A DNA stretch of 64,000 bases, from NCBI RefSeq assembly GCF_046600735.1, contig NZ_JBJMAW010000002.1:1-64000 (forward strand), read 5' to 3'. Below the pieces are notes generated by a model. The model worked only from the letters and a program-made list of their open reading frames with translations. It was not told the DNA's origin and did not search any database. Numbering within the stretch: position 1 is the first letter of the stretch; every line of letters begins with the position of its first letter. The translations under genes were made by a program, and so were the position numbers. The stretch comes from Novilysobacter_A longmucuonensis. GTDB taxonomy: Bacteria > Pseudomonadota > Gammaproteobacteria > Xanthomonadales > Xanthomonadaceae. Shown here one piece after another: positions 41,771 to 50,395 of this stretch.

Positions 41771-43579
41771 TCAATAAACCCGCTTCTTCGGCGGGATCAC
41801 CTCGACGTCGTCGCTGAGGGTGTACATGTGCACCGGGCGGTAGTCGATGCGGGTCGCGCCGCTGTCGTCGACCCAGCACAGCGTGTGCTTGTGCCAATCG
41901 GTGTCGTCGCGCTCGGGGAAATCCTCGCGTGCGTGCGCGCCGCGAGACTCGGTGCGGTTTTCCGCCGACACCATGGTCGCGACCGCCTGGCTCAGCAGGT
42001 TGGACAGCTCGTAGGTCTCGACCAGGTCGGAGTTCCAGATCAGCGAGCGGTCGGAGACCTTGACGTCGGCGAACGAGGCGTGGACTTCGCGGATCTTGCG
42101 CACGCCGTCGGCCAGCGTCTCGCCGGTGCGGAACACCGCCGCGTCGGCCTGCATGGTCCGCTGCATCTTGTCGCGGATGACCGCGGTCGGCGTCGCGCCA
42201 TTGGCGTTGCGCAGCTTGTCCAGCCGGCTCAGCGCGGCATCGCAGGCGTCGCCGGCGAGCGGGCCGTGCGAGCCGTCCGGCTTGATCGTCTCGGCGCAGC
42301 GGTTGGCCACCGCCCGCCCGAACACGACCAGGTCGAGCAGCGAATTGGAGCCCAGGCGGTTGGCCCCATGCACCGATACGCACGCCGCCTCGCCGATCGC
42401 GTAGAGGCCGGGGACCACGTGGTCGGGATTGCCGTCGCGCAACTGCACCACTTCGCCGTGGAAGTTGGTCGGAATACCGCCCATGTTGTAGTGCACGGTC
42501 GGGATCACCGGGATCGGCTGTTTCTCGACATCGACGTTGGCGAAGATGCGCGCCGACTCGGCGATGCCCGGCAGTTTGTCGTGGATGACCTCGGGGCCGA
42601 GGTGGGTCAGGTCGAGCAGGATGTGGTCCTTGTGCTCGCCGACGCCGCGACCTTCGCGGATCTCCATGGTCATCGAGCGCGACACCACGTCGCGCGACGC
42701 CAGGTCCTTCGCGCTGGGGGCGTAGCGCTCCATGAAGCGCTCGCCGTCGCTGTTGCGCAGGATGCCGCCTTCGCCGCGCACGCCCTCGGTGATCAGGCAG
42801 CCAGCGCCATAGATGCCGGTCGGATGGAACTGCACGAACTCCATGTCCTGCATGCCGAGCCCAGCGCGCAGCGCCATGCCGCCGCCGTCGCCGGTGCTGG
42901 TATGGGCCGAGGTCGCGGAGAAGTACGCGCGGCCGTAGCCGCCGGTCGCCAGCACCGTGCCCTGGGCGCGGAACAGGTGCAGCGTGCCCTCGGCCATGTT
43001 CAGCGCGAGCACGCCGCGGCACACGCCGTGCGCGTCCATGATCAGATCGAGCGCGAAGTACTCGATGAAGAACTGCGCATCGTGCGCCAGCGACTGCTGG
43101 TAAAGCGTATGCAGGATCGCGTGGCCGGTACGGTCGGCGGCGGCGCAGGTGCGCTGCGCCGGCGGGCCTTCGCCGTACTGGGTGGTCATGCCGCCGAACG
43201 GGCGCTGGTAGATCTTGCCCTCGGCGGTGCGCGAGAACGGCACGCCCTGGTGCTCCAGCTCGATGATCGCCGGCATCGCCTCCTTGCACATGTACTCGAT
43301 CGCGTCCTGGTCGCCCAGCCAGTCCGAACCCTTGACGGTGTCGAAGAAGTGGAAGCGCCAGTCGTCCTCGCCCATGTTGCCGAGCGCGGCCGAGATGCCA
43401 CCTTGTGCGGCGACGGTGTGCGAACGGGTCGGGAACACCTTGGTGATGCAGGCGGTCTTCAGGCCTTTCTGGGCGAGGCCGAAGGTCGCGCGCAGACCGG
43501 CGCCACCGGCACCGACCACGACCATGTCGAACTTGTGTTCAGTGATTTTGTAAGCCGTGTTCTTGGAAGCAGCAGGCAT
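41771..43579 (-). CDS. sdhA: Succinate dehydrogenase flavoprotein subunit
   Basis: SdhA oxidises succinate to fumarate and carries covalently bound FAD. From the ATG at 43579 (AAGGAAATTCGATCC in front) the protein has 602 residues. Seen are the FAD dinucleotide fold VVVGAGGAGLRATFG, the flavinylation His in RSHTVAAQGGI, the catalytic region QFHPTGIYGAGCLITEGVRGEGG and the C-terminal HMYTLSDDVEVIPPKKRVY. The longer frame to 44014 is merely an extension through sdhD. It is third in sdhCDAB. Confidence 0.98.
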   Translation of the reverse strand: MPAASKNTAYKITEHKFDMVVVGAGGAGLRATFGLAQKGLKTACITKVFPTRSHTVAAQGGISAALGNMGEDDWRFHFFDTVKGSDWLGDQDAIEYMCKEAMPAIIELEHQGVPFSRTAEGKIYQRPFGGMTTQYGEGPPAQRTCAAADRTGHAILHTLYQQSLAHDAQFFIEYFALDLIMDAHGVCRGVLALNMAEGTLHLFRAQGTVLATGGYGRAYFSATSAHTSTGDGGGMALRAGLGMQDMEFVQFHPTGIYGAGCLITEGVRGEGGILRNSDGERFMERYAPSAKDLASRDVVSRSMTMEIREGRGVGEHKDHILLDLTHLGPEVIHDKLPGIAESARIFANVDVEKQPIPVIPTVHYNMGGIPTNFHGEVVQLRDGNPDHVVPGLYAIGEAACVSVHGANRLGSNSLLDLVVFGRAVANRCAETIKPDGSHGPLAGDACDAALSRLDKLRNANGATPTAVIRDKMQRTMQADAAVFRTGETLADGVRKIREVHASFADVKVSDRSLIWNSDLVETYELSNLLSQAVATMVSAENRTESRGAHAREDFPERDDTDWHKHTLCWVDDSGATRIDYRPVHMYTLSDDVEVIPPKKRVY

Positions 43580-43611
43580 GGATCGAATTTCCTTGATGGG
43601 CGCCTGACAGG

Positions 43612-44007
43612 TCAGACGCCGGCCAGCGCGATGCGGACGACCGCAAGCACGCTGGCCAGGGCCGCGAGGATGCAAACGAAGATGACCGCCAGCTGCGAGG
43701 TCACCGCGAGCCAGGGCGTGTGGACGTAGTCCTCGATGATCACCTGCATGCCGAGCTGCGCATGCCAGAACGTCGCGACCAGGAACGCCACCAGCAGCAC
43801 CGCATTGACCGGGTGGGCGACCGTGACGCGCAAGGTCGCGTAGTCGGCGCCGACCATCCATACCACCAGGCCGACGACATAGAGCGACAGGAAGATCAGC
43901 GCGATCGCGGTGACGCGCTGGACGATGAAATGATGAGTGCCGCCCTTGGCCGAGCCCAGCCCGCGGGCGTGCTTCAGCGGATGCCGCAACCGGTCGTGGG
44001 CGCTCAT
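43612..44007 (-). CDS. sdhD: Succinate dehydrogenase membrane anchor subunit SdhD
   Basis: A 131-residue membrane anchor with three hydrophobic helices (about 32-52, 64-86, 103-126) and the motif FWHAQLGMQVIIEDYVHTP, where the His and the Asp-Tyr contribute to haem and quinone binding. Its start overlaps the sdhC stop by 4 bases, and sdhA follows after 32 bases. Confidence 0.95.
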   Translation of the reverse strand: MSAHDRLRHPLKHARGLGSAKGGTHHFIVQRVTAIALIFLSLYVVGLVVWMVGADYATLRVTVAHPVNAVLLVAFLVATFWHAQLGMQVIIEDYVHTPWLAVTSQLAVIFVCILAALASVLAVVRIALAGV

Positions 44008-44411
44008 GCCGCACCTCCCTGCATCATCGCCACCATCCACAACAACGCGGTCAGCACCAGGCTGCCGATGACCGACACCCAGCTGCGCGTCACGAACGAC
44101 TCGACCCGGTACCCCCAGCCAGCGTCCTGCAACAAGTGGCGGATGCCGTTGAGCAGGTGGTAGGCCAGCGCCCAGCTCCAGCCGAACAGGACCAGGAACC
44201 CCAGCGGCGAGCGTGCCGCCCCGGTGAACTGGCCCCATTGCCCCGGACCGGCCGCCAGCGCCAGCAACGCCCAGGCGATCAGCAGGCTGCCCAGGGTGAG
44301 GACGACGCCGGTGACCCGGTGCAGGATCGAGGTGACCATCTGGATCTGCCAGCGGTACACCTGCATGTGCGGTGAAAGAGGGCGTTGTACTGGACGTTCG
44401 CGGCTGGCCAT
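44004..44411 (-). CDS. sdhC: Succinate dehydrogenase cytochrome b556 subunit SdhC
   Basis: A 135-residue anchor with three helices. The family start RPLSPHMQVYRWQIQMVTSILHRVTGVVL contains the conserved Ser and Arg of the quinone pocket, and HLLNGIRHLLQDAGWG contains the haem-ligand His. It opens the sdhCDAB operon. The only gene between it and ygfZ is the small DUF1674 gene on the same strand. Confidence 0.96.
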   Translation of the reverse strand: MASRERPVQRPLSPHMQVYRWQIQMVTSILHRVTGVVLTLGSLLIAWALLALAAGPGQWGQFTGAARSPLGFLVLFGWSWALAYHLLNGIRHLLQDAGWGYRVESFVTRSWVSVIGSLVLTALLWMVAMMQGGAA

Positions 44412-44546
44412 GGGCGATGGCGGTCTCGGCAGGGCGGCAGGGCCGCGTGGCGGGGGCGCTGTGGAGCGGAGTTGCGGGAAGTCAGGTGGCGAGTTGCGTG
44501 TTGCAGTGACGCGCGGGAGCGACGGCGGTGGAGCAGTGCGCGCGCG

Positions 44547-44723
44547 TCAGAAGTCGATGCAGCGGCCGTTCTTCTCCCAGTCGCCGTAGCGCGTGGGCTC
44601 CGGACCCTCGCGACCGCCGAATTCCTGCTCGGACGCCTCATCAATGGGCGGCTCGGGCGCAGGCACCTGCGGCGTCTCGACGACGTTTTCGGGGCGGGGT
44701 GAGGGGTCTGGATGGCCTATCAT
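44547..44723 (-). CDS. DUF1674 protein, SDHAF4-like succinate dehydrogenase assembly factor
   Basis: A 58-residue frame starting at the ATG at 44723 ends with the DUF1674 signature GGREGPEPTRYGDWEKNGRCIDF, preceded by an acidic Pro-rich stretch. DUF1674 is the family of the eukaryotic assembly factor SDHAF4 (Sdh8), which protects flavinylated SdhA before it joins SdhB. Its placement 135 bases upstream of sdhC on the same strand supports the same role in bacteria. It is short enough to be missed by automatic ORF calling. ygfZ is divergent, 29 bases away from its start. Confidence 0.88.
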   Translation of the reverse strand: MIGHPDPSPRPENVVETPQVPAPEPPIDEASEQEFGGREGPEPTRYGDWEKNGRCIDF

Positions 44724-44752
44724 CGCAACATTGAAGCTTAGTCCTCGACCCC

Positions 44753-45625
44753 ATGCATGACAACCCGCAAACGTCTTCCGAGCCGGTTCCGGCAGCGCTT
44801 CAACACCGGGTGATCACGATGGTCGGCCGCGATTCGACCGCGTTCGCGCAAGCCCAGTTCATGAACGACGTCGACGCCATCGCGCCCGGGCATTGGCAGT
44901 GGAACGGCTGGCTGACGCCGAAAGGCCGCGTGATCGCGCTGTTCGCCCTGCTCAAGCTCGACGCCGAAACGCTGTGGCTGCTGCTGCCGGATGCCGATCC
45001 TTCGAACGTAGCCGATGGGCTGCGGCGTTTCGTGTTCCGCAGCAAGGTGGCGATGGCGGTGCGCGATGACCTGCTTGTGACGGGATGCTTCGGGGCCTGC
45101 AGCGGCGCGCAGGGAAATGCGTTCGCCATCGACAGCGAAGGCGCACTGGAACTGGACATGGGTGGCGATGGCGGACCGCGCTGCTTGCGGATCGTGACGG
45201 ATGCTGCCTTCCGCGCCGAAGCCGACGCCGCCGCGCGCTGGGCCGCGTTCGATCTCGAACATGGCCTGCCACGCCTGACCGGCTCGCAAGTCGAGCAGTG
45301 GACGCCGCAGCAGCTGACCCTGGACCGGCTGCATGGGTTCAGCGTCAAGAAGGGCTGCTACCCCGGCCAGGAAATCGTCGCGCGCACACATTTTCTCGGC
45401 AAGGTGAAGCGCGGGCTGGTGCTGCTCGAAAGCGATGCGCCGCTGAGCGCAGGCGCGGACGTGCACGCCGGCAGCACGGCGATTGGCAAGGTGGTCGCGG
45501 TCGCAAGCGATGGCGATCGCCACCTGGGCCTGGCGGTGTTGCCGTTGGAGCGGGACTCGCCGGTCTCCGATGCGGGCGGCGTCCAGGTGCGCGAAGCCTC
45601 GATCAAAGATGGCCTGGCGCGCTAG
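44753..45625 (+). CDS. ygfZ: Folate-binding iron-sulfur assembly protein YgfZ
   Basis: YgfZ (IBA57 family) assists maturation of certain [4Fe-4S] enzymes in a folate-dependent way. The 290-residue protein has the diagnostic KGCYPGQEIVARTHFLGKVKRGLVLL motif (family KGCYxGQE) and the GWLTPKGRVIALFALLKLD segment of the glycine-cleavage-T fold. It is one of few plus-strand genes here and is divergent from the DUF1674/sdh cluster, with which a link to SDH iron-sulfur maturation is plausible. Confidence 0.95.
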   Translation: MHDNPQTSSEPVPAALQHRVITMVGRDSTAFAQAQFMNDVDAIAPGHWQWNGWLTPKGRVIALFALLKLDAETLWLLLPDADPSNVADGLRRFVFRSKVAMAVRDDLLVTGCFGACSGAQGNAFAIDSEGALELDMGGDGGPRCLRIVTDAAFRAEADAAARWAAFDLEHGLPRLTGSQVEQWTPQQLTLDRLHGFSVKKGCYPGQEIVARTHFLGKVKRGLVLLESDAPLSAGADVHAGSTAIGKVVAVASDGDRHLGLAVLPLERDSPVSDAGGVQVREASIKDGLAR

Positions 45626-45653
45626 CCGTCCAGCACCGCCCCCGCCCGGCTTT

Positions 45654-45788
45654 TTGTAGGAGCGGCTCATAGCCGCGACCTGTACATCGCTTCCGGATTC
45701 GGCGGTCGCCACCCATGGCGTGCACACAGCGGGACCGGATCTTTTCGCGAACTGATCGAAGAGCTCGCGGCTAAGAGCCGCTCCTACA
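45654..45788. repeat. REP-like inverted pair, GGCTCATAGCC type
   Basis: TGTAGGAGCGGCTCATAGCCGCGA (45654-45677) faces TCGCGGCTAAGAGCCGCTCCTACA (45765-45788), between the convergent ygfZ and E1 dehydrogenase genes. Confidence 0.85.
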
Positions 45789-45791
45789 GGG

Positions 45792-48077
45792 TCACGTGGT
45801 CGCGAGGCGGTCTGCGGCGGCGACGATGTCGTCCTCGCCGGGAATGACCAGGAATGCCGCGCCCGCGAGCGGGGTGTAGGTGTCGACGCCGACCACGCGC
45901 TGGAACGGGCGTGCGCCGTAACCACCTTCCGCGATCGCGGTCAGCACGCCCTCGCCGACGCCGGCGCTGCGGCGGCCTTCGTCGACCACGATGATCCGCC
46001 TGGCGCTGCGCGCCTGCTCGACGATCCACGAGTCGTTGAGCGGCACCAGCCAGCGCAGGTCGACCACCCGGGCCTTCCAGCCATGGCGGCGCTCGATCTC
46101 GCGCACCGCGCGCAGGCTCATCGGCACGCCGTTGCCGTAGGTGAAGACCACCAGGTCGTCGCCGCTGCTGCCGTCATCAGGTAGGTATGCCCTGCCCTCG
46201 CCCAGCGGCATCGCGTCGCCGGGTGCGGGGTAGCTGGTCAGCCAGCCGCCGTCGCCGGGCTCGTACAGGTCCTTGGCCATATACAGCGCGATCGGTTCGA
46301 GCAGCGCGCAGACGCGGCCGTCGACCTTGGCCAGCGCCGTCAGCGTGCGCAGCATGGTCGCCGCATCGTCGCCGCGCGACGGGCAACCGACCACCAGACC
46401 GGGGATGTCGCGCAGTGCGGTGATCGAGTTGTCGTTGTGGAAATGCCCACCGAACCCGCGCTGGTACCCCAGCCCGGCAATACGCACGACCATCGGATTG
46501 CGGTACTGGTCGTTGCTGAAGAACTGCAGGCTCGCCGCTTCGCCGCGGATCTGATCGCAGGCGTTGTGGAAATACGCGAGATACTGGATCTCGGGAATCG
46601 GCAGCAGCCCGAGGTTGGCGAACCCCTGCGCCATGCCCAGGATCATCGTCTCATCGAGCAGGGTATTGAATACCCGGCGCGGCCCGAATGCCTTCTGCAG
46701 GCCCTTGGTGATGGTGTAGACGCCGCCCTTCTGCGCCACGTCCTCGCCGAACAGCATGGTTTCGGGATACTTGGCGAAGGTGTCGTGCAGCGCGTTGTTG
46801 ATCTGGATTGCCAGATGCCGCGGCGGCTGGTTCTCGGGCAGCCTGGCTTCGCTGCCGAACACCTCGAGCCGGCGGTCGGCGTAGTCGCTGCGCTCGGCTT
46901 CCGACTTCACGGCCTGCGGCGTGTACGGCGCCAGCGGCGCGATGACATCGACCAGCTTGTCGAGCTTGGGCCGGCGGTCGGCGTCCTCTGCGGCAATGAA
47001 GCAGCGGCTGCGGGTGTCCTCGTACAGCGCCAGCACCTCGTCCTGCGACATCAGCCCCGATTCCAGGGCGATCACCGCCGAGCGCAGCAGCGGGTCGGTC
47101 GCCTCGACCGCGCACAACTCCGCGATGGAGCGCCATTCGATCTCGAAGTCGGTGCCGGCGTGCCCCATCAGCCGCGCCGTCCTCAGGTGCAGGAAGGTCG
47201 GACGCCGGGTACGGCGGCAATGTTCGACCGCGCGCTGCACGTCGGCGTAGCCGCCGGCCAGGTCGAGCCCGTCGGCGTAGAAGTAATCCAGATTCGGACG
47301 CTGCGAGAAGTTCTGCGCGATCCAGCCACTGGGCGTCTTGACCGAGATGCCGATGCCGTTGTCCTCGCATACGAACAACACCGGCGCCGGAAGCTTCTGG
47401 TAGGCGGTCCAGGCGGCGGCATTGAACGCGGTCTGCGCGGTGGCGTGGTTGGACGAGGCGTCCCCGAAGGAGCAGATCGCGATGCTGTCGCCGGGGATCG
47501 GCAGTGCATGTCCGATGCGCCGGCCCGCCTCGATCGCGATCGCGGTGCCCAGCGCCTTGGGCAGGTGCGAGGCGATCGTCGAAGTCTGCGGCAGCACCCA
47601 CAAGGGCTTGCTGCCCCACACCTTGTGGCGGCCGCCGGAGATCGGGTCTTCCTTGCTGGCGGCGAACGACAGCGCCGAATCCATGATCGGATCCATGCCC
47701 GGCAGCTTGCGGAAGCGCTCGGCCATGAAACCGCCGCTGCGGTAATGCAGGAACGCCGGATCGGTATGCCGGGTGAGTCGCGCGACCATCGCGTTGCCCT
47801 CGTGGCCGGAGCTGCCGATGGTGTAGAAGACCTTGTTCTGCACCCGCAGCACGCGCGCCATCAGGTCGAGGTGCCGACTGATCAGCTGCGATTCGAACAG
47901 CTCGCGGAAACCCGCCGCATCGAGCGCGCTGCCGTCCAGAATCGCCTCGTCCGGCGCGGGCGCGGCATCCGCGCGGCCACTCCAGCTGCGCACGAACTCG
48001 CTGAAGTTGACGTCGCATATCTCGGCGCGGTTCAGGCCTTTCATGCGCGCGGGGATGGGATTGGGGATGGCTGCCAT
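45792..48077 (-). CDS. Fused alpha/beta E1 component of a 2-oxoacid (branched-chain) dehydrogenase
   Basis: A 761-residue thiamine-diphosphate enzyme joining the E1-alpha and E1-beta chains. The alpha half (about 20-400) has SGHEGNAMV, the ThDP motif GDSIAICSFGDASSNHATAQTAFN and the acidic phosphorylation-loop region. The beta half (about 420-761) has ALHDTFAKYPETMLFGEDVAQKGGVYTITKGLQKAFG, EIQYLAYFHNACDQIRGEAA and VVDEGRRSAGVGEGVLTAI. It decarboxylates a 2-oxoacid for transfer to lipoyl-E2. No E2 or E3 gene adjoins, so its partners are encoded elsewhere. An in-frame ATG at 48044 is an alternative start. Confidence 0.9.
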   Translation of the reverse strand: MAAIPNPIPARMKGLNRAEICDVNFSEFVRSWSGRADAAPAPDEAILDGSALDAAGFRELFESQLISRHLDLMARVLRVQNKVFYTIGSSGHEGNAMVARLTRHTDPAFLHYRSGGFMAERFRKLPGMDPIMDSALSFAASKEDPISGGRHKVWGSKPLWVLPQTSTIASHLPKALGTAIAIEAGRRIGHALPIPGDSIAICSFGDASSNHATAQTAFNAAAWTAYQKLPAPVLFVCEDNGIGISVKTPSGWIAQNFSQRPNLDYFYADGLDLAGGYADVQRAVEHCRRTRRPTFLHLRTARLMGHAGTDFEIEWRSIAELCAVEATDPLLRSAVIALESGLMSQDEVLALYEDTRSRCFIAAEDADRRPKLDKLVDVIAPLAPYTPQAVKSEAERSDYADRRLEVFGSEARLPENQPPRHLAIQINNALHDTFAKYPETMLFGEDVAQKGGVYTITKGLQKAFGPRRVFNTLLDETMILGMAQGFANLGLLPIPEIQYLAYFHNACDQIRGEAASLQFFSNDQYRNPMVVRIAGLGYQRGFGGHFHNDNSITALRDIPGLVVGCPSRGDDAATMLRTLTALAKVDGRVCALLEPIALYMAKDLYEPGDGGWLTSYPAPGDAMPLGEGRAYLPDDGSSGDDLVVFTYGNGVPMSLRAVREIERRHGWKARVVDLRWLVPLNDSWIVEQARSARRIIVVDEGRRSAGVGEGVLTAIAEGGYGARPFQRVVGVDTYTPLAGAAFLVIPGEDDIVAAADRLATT

Positions 48078-48101
48078 GGCTTGATCAGGTCAAAGACGGT
48101 T

Positions 48102-48208
48102 TGGTCCGCAAAGGACGCGAAAGGCGCAAAAAAGAACAGAAGAAGAAATAAACAAACAGCGAATAAAAAATCAGCATTGCTTTTACTTTGCGGTTTTTGC
48201 TTCCTTTG
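48102..48208. repeat. MITE-like palindrome overlapping the end of the acetyltransferase gene
   Basis: GGTCCGCAAAGGACGCGAAAGGCGCAAAA (48102-48130) is mirrored by TTTGCGGTTTTTGCTTCCTTTGCGGAC (about 48186-48211) around a markedly AT-rich centre. It is related to the element at 41634. The inner arm supplies the last codons (SAKEAKTAK) of the acetyltransferase gene. Confidence 0.7.
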
Positions 48209-48776
48209 CGGACAACCCGCTTTGCTGTTCGATCCGCCGCGCGCGCCATTGCTCGCGGGTCTGGCCCCAGATCTCGAGGTCGAGCGTGTCGAACGGTGGC
48301 GGCACCCGGCCCTGGCGCAGGTAGCGCGAGCCAAGCTTGGCGGCGACGCCCTTGGAGGCGACGTTCTCGGGATCGATGGTGTGGATGACCTCGGTCCAGC
48401 CGAGATGGTCGAACGCCCAATCGATCGCCGCCGCGCTGCCCTCGGTGGCGTAGCCCTTGCCGCCCGCGTCGCTGATGATGCTCCAACCGACCTCGGTGCC
48501 GGGCCAGCCTTCTGGATACCAGGGACCGAGGCGTCCGATCCAGCGCCCGGAGGATTTCTCGATCACTGAGAACATGGAGAAGCCCTGCAGGCTCCATGAG
48601 CCGACCATCGCCGCGAACCCGCGCCAGGTCACCGCACGCGGTTGCGCGCCGCCGATGTAACGGGTGCGCTCGACATCGGCCATGAATTCGGCCCAGGCGT
48701 CGAAGTCCTCGCGCTGCGGCGGGCGCAGGATCAGGCGTGGGGTTTCTAAGGTGGGGCCAAGATTCATGGGCGACAT
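48183..48776 (-). CDS. GNAT-family N-acetyltransferase (RimJ/RimL type)
   Basis: A 197-residue protein from the ATG at 48776 (48767 is equally possible) with the RimJ/L-like start LETPRLILRPPQREDFDAWAEF, FSVIEKSSGRWIGRLGPWYPEGWPGTEVGWSI, the acetyl-CoA loop GGKGYATEGSAAAIDWAF and IDPENVASKGVAAKLGSRYL. It probably acetylates a small molecule or a protein N-terminus. The C-terminal nine residues are encoded by a repeat arm and are not family-conserved. The upstream extension to 48953 runs through another palindromic repeat and is rejected. Confidence 0.88.
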   Translation of the reverse strand: MSPMNLGPTLETPRLILRPPQREDFDAWAEFMADVERTRYIGGAQPRAVTWRGFAAMVGSWSLQGFSMFSVIEKSSGRWIGRLGPWYPEGWPGTEVGWSIISDAGGKGYATEGSAAAIDWAFDHLGWTEVIHTIDPENVASKGVAAKLGSRYLRQGRVPPPFDTLDLEIWGQTREQWRARRIEQQSGLSAKEAKTAK

Positions 48777-48879
48777 TTCGGGTGAGCTCCGGGACAAGCC
48801 CCCGCCCCCGCTTGCACGGGAGGTCTGGGGCGAGGGCGAGCGACGGCGTCTTGCGGCGACGCCGTCCGGGGGTGTGGAG

Positions 48880-49030
48880 TACCTGGGCCCCTCTCCCGCG
48901 TGCGGGACAGGGCTGGGGTGAGGGCAAGCGAGACCCGCTTGCGTCGCATGCACCTGTCGCTTGCCCTCATCCGCCCTTCGGGCACCTTCTCCCGCACGTG
49001 GGAGAAGGGAGTTTGTGCCTCTTCCAAGGA
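48880..49030. repeat. Palindromic intergenic repeat, CTCCC...GGGAG type
   Basis: CCCCTCTCCCGCGTGCGGGACAGGGCTGGGGTGAGGGCAAG (about 48890-48930) is mirrored by CTTGCCCTCATCCGCCC...TTCTCCCGCACGTGGGAGAAGGG (about 48959-49010). It is a common xanthomonad intergenic palindrome located between the convergent acetyltransferase and gcdH transcription ends. Confidence 0.6.
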
Positions 49031-49040
49031 AGAGGGGCTC

Positions 49041-50201
49041 TTAAAAGGCATTGATGCCGGTCAGCTCGCGCCCGACCACCAACTGGTGGATCGTCTCGGT
49101 GCCCTCGTAGGTGATCACCGATTCCAGGTTCAGCGCATGCCGGATGGCGGCGTGCTCGGTGGTGATGCCGGCGCCGCCGAGCAGGTCGCGGCATTCGCGG
49201 GCGATGTCGATCGCCATGCGGCAGTTGTTCCACTTGGCCAGGCTGACCTGGGTCGGGGCCATGTTGCCGGCGTCCTTGAGTCGGCCGAGTTGCACCACCA
49301 GCAGCTGCGCCAGGGTGATACGGCGCGCCATCTCGGCCATCTTGATCTGCGCCGACTGGGTCGCCGCGACCGGGCGGTCGAACAGGATCCGCTCCTTGGT
49401 ATAGTTCAGCGCCTCGTCCAGGCACGCGATGGCCGCGCCGATCGGCCCCCAGGTGATGCCGTAGCGCGCCTGGGTCAGGCAGCCCAGCGGACCCTTCAGT
49501 CCTTTCACATTCAACCGGTTGGCCTCGGGCACGCGCACGTTGTCGAAGAACAACGAGCTGGTCACCGACGCGCGCAGGCTCATCTTGTGCTTGATCTCCT
49601 GCGCGGCGAATCCGGCCATGCCCTTCTCGACCACGAAGCCCTGGATGCCCTCGTCGGTCTGCGCCCAGACGATCGCGATGTCGGCCAGGTTGCCGTTGGT
49701 GATCCACATCTTGGAGCCGTTGATCACCCAGTCGCCGCCGTCCTTCTTCGCCGTGGTCTTCATGTTGGCCGGGTCGGAGCCGCCGTGCGGCTCGGTCAGG
49801 CCGAAGCAGCCGATCACCTGGCCGGCGGCCATGCCGGGCAGCCAGCGCTTGCGCTGCTCCTCGCTGCCGTAGGCGTAGATCGGGTACATGCACAAGGACG
49901 ACTGCACCGACACGAAGCTGCGGATGCCACTGTCGCCGCGCTCGAGCTCCTGGCAGATCAGGCCGTAGCTGACCGCGTTGAGCCCGCCGCCGCCGTACTC
50001 CTCCGGCAGCGACGACCCGAGCAGGCCGAGTTCGGCGATCTCGCCGATGAGCTCCTTGGGAAACCGCGCCTCGTCGAATGCATCGCCGATGATCGGCAGC
50101 ACCCGCTCGTTGGTGAACCTGGCCACGGTGTCCTGTACCGCGCGCTCCTCCTCGCTGAGCAGGGAGCGGATGTCGAACAGGTCGTAGGGATGCAGGGCCA
50201 T
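49041..50201 (-). CDS. gcdH: Glutaryl-CoA dehydrogenase-type acyl-CoA dehydrogenase
   Basis: GcdH oxidatively decarboxylates glutaryl-CoA to crotonyl-CoA in lysine/tryptophan breakdown. The 386-residue FAD protein from the ATG at 50201 has FGLTEPHGGSDPANMKTTA, WITNGNLADIAIVWAQT, the family-specific ARYGITWGPIGAAIACL (an RxGxxWG motif seen in GCDH rather than other acyl-CoA dehydrogenases), and the catalytic Glu in ESVITYEGTETIHQLVVGRELTG. A run of nine G (50212-50220) lies just upstream of the start. The gene is monocistronic here. Confidence 0.93.
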   Translation of the reverse strand: MALHPYDLFDIRSLLSEEERAVQDTVARFTNERVLPIIGDAFDEARFPKELIGEIAELGLLGSSLPEEYGGGGLNAVSYGLICQELERGDSGIRSFVSVQSSLCMYPIYAYGSEEQRKRWLPGMAAGQVIGCFGLTEPHGGSDPANMKTTAKKDGGDWVINGSKMWITNGNLADIAIVWAQTDEGIQGFVVEKGMAGFAAQEIKHKMSLRASVTSSLFFDNVRVPEANRLNVKGLKGPLGCLTQARYGITWGPIGAAIACLDEALNYTKERILFDRPVAATQSAQIKMAEMARRITLAQLLVVQLGRLKDAGNMAPTQVSLAKWNNCRMAIDIARECRDLLGGAGITTEHAAIRHALNLESVITYEGTETIHQLVVGRELTGINAF

Positions 50202-50297
50202 GGGTGCGCTCGGGGGGGGGAAAACGCCATTGTATCGGCGGCCCGGCGGCGGCGGCACCCCGCGGCTGCGGTGAGGACACGCATTGGCGATGCCAGC

Positions 50298-50374
50298 GTA
50301 GGAGCGGCTTCAGCCGCGATCACGAGCTGGCGAAGGCGCTGGTTGATGCGGTCGCGGCTGAAGCCGCTCCTACA
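50298..50374. repeat. REP-like inverted pair, GGCTTCAGCC type
   Basis: GTAGGAGCGGCTTCAGCCGCGA (50298-50319) and its inverse (50352-50373), between gcdH and the downstream end of the TonB receptor gene. Confidence 0.9.
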
Positions 50375-50395
50375 GCCTATGTTGCGATTCGCTCA

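Noticed and set aside
41705..43729. Long plus-strand frame (674 codons) opposite sdhA
   Set aside because: It is an antisense shadow of a certain gene with no protein-family motif.
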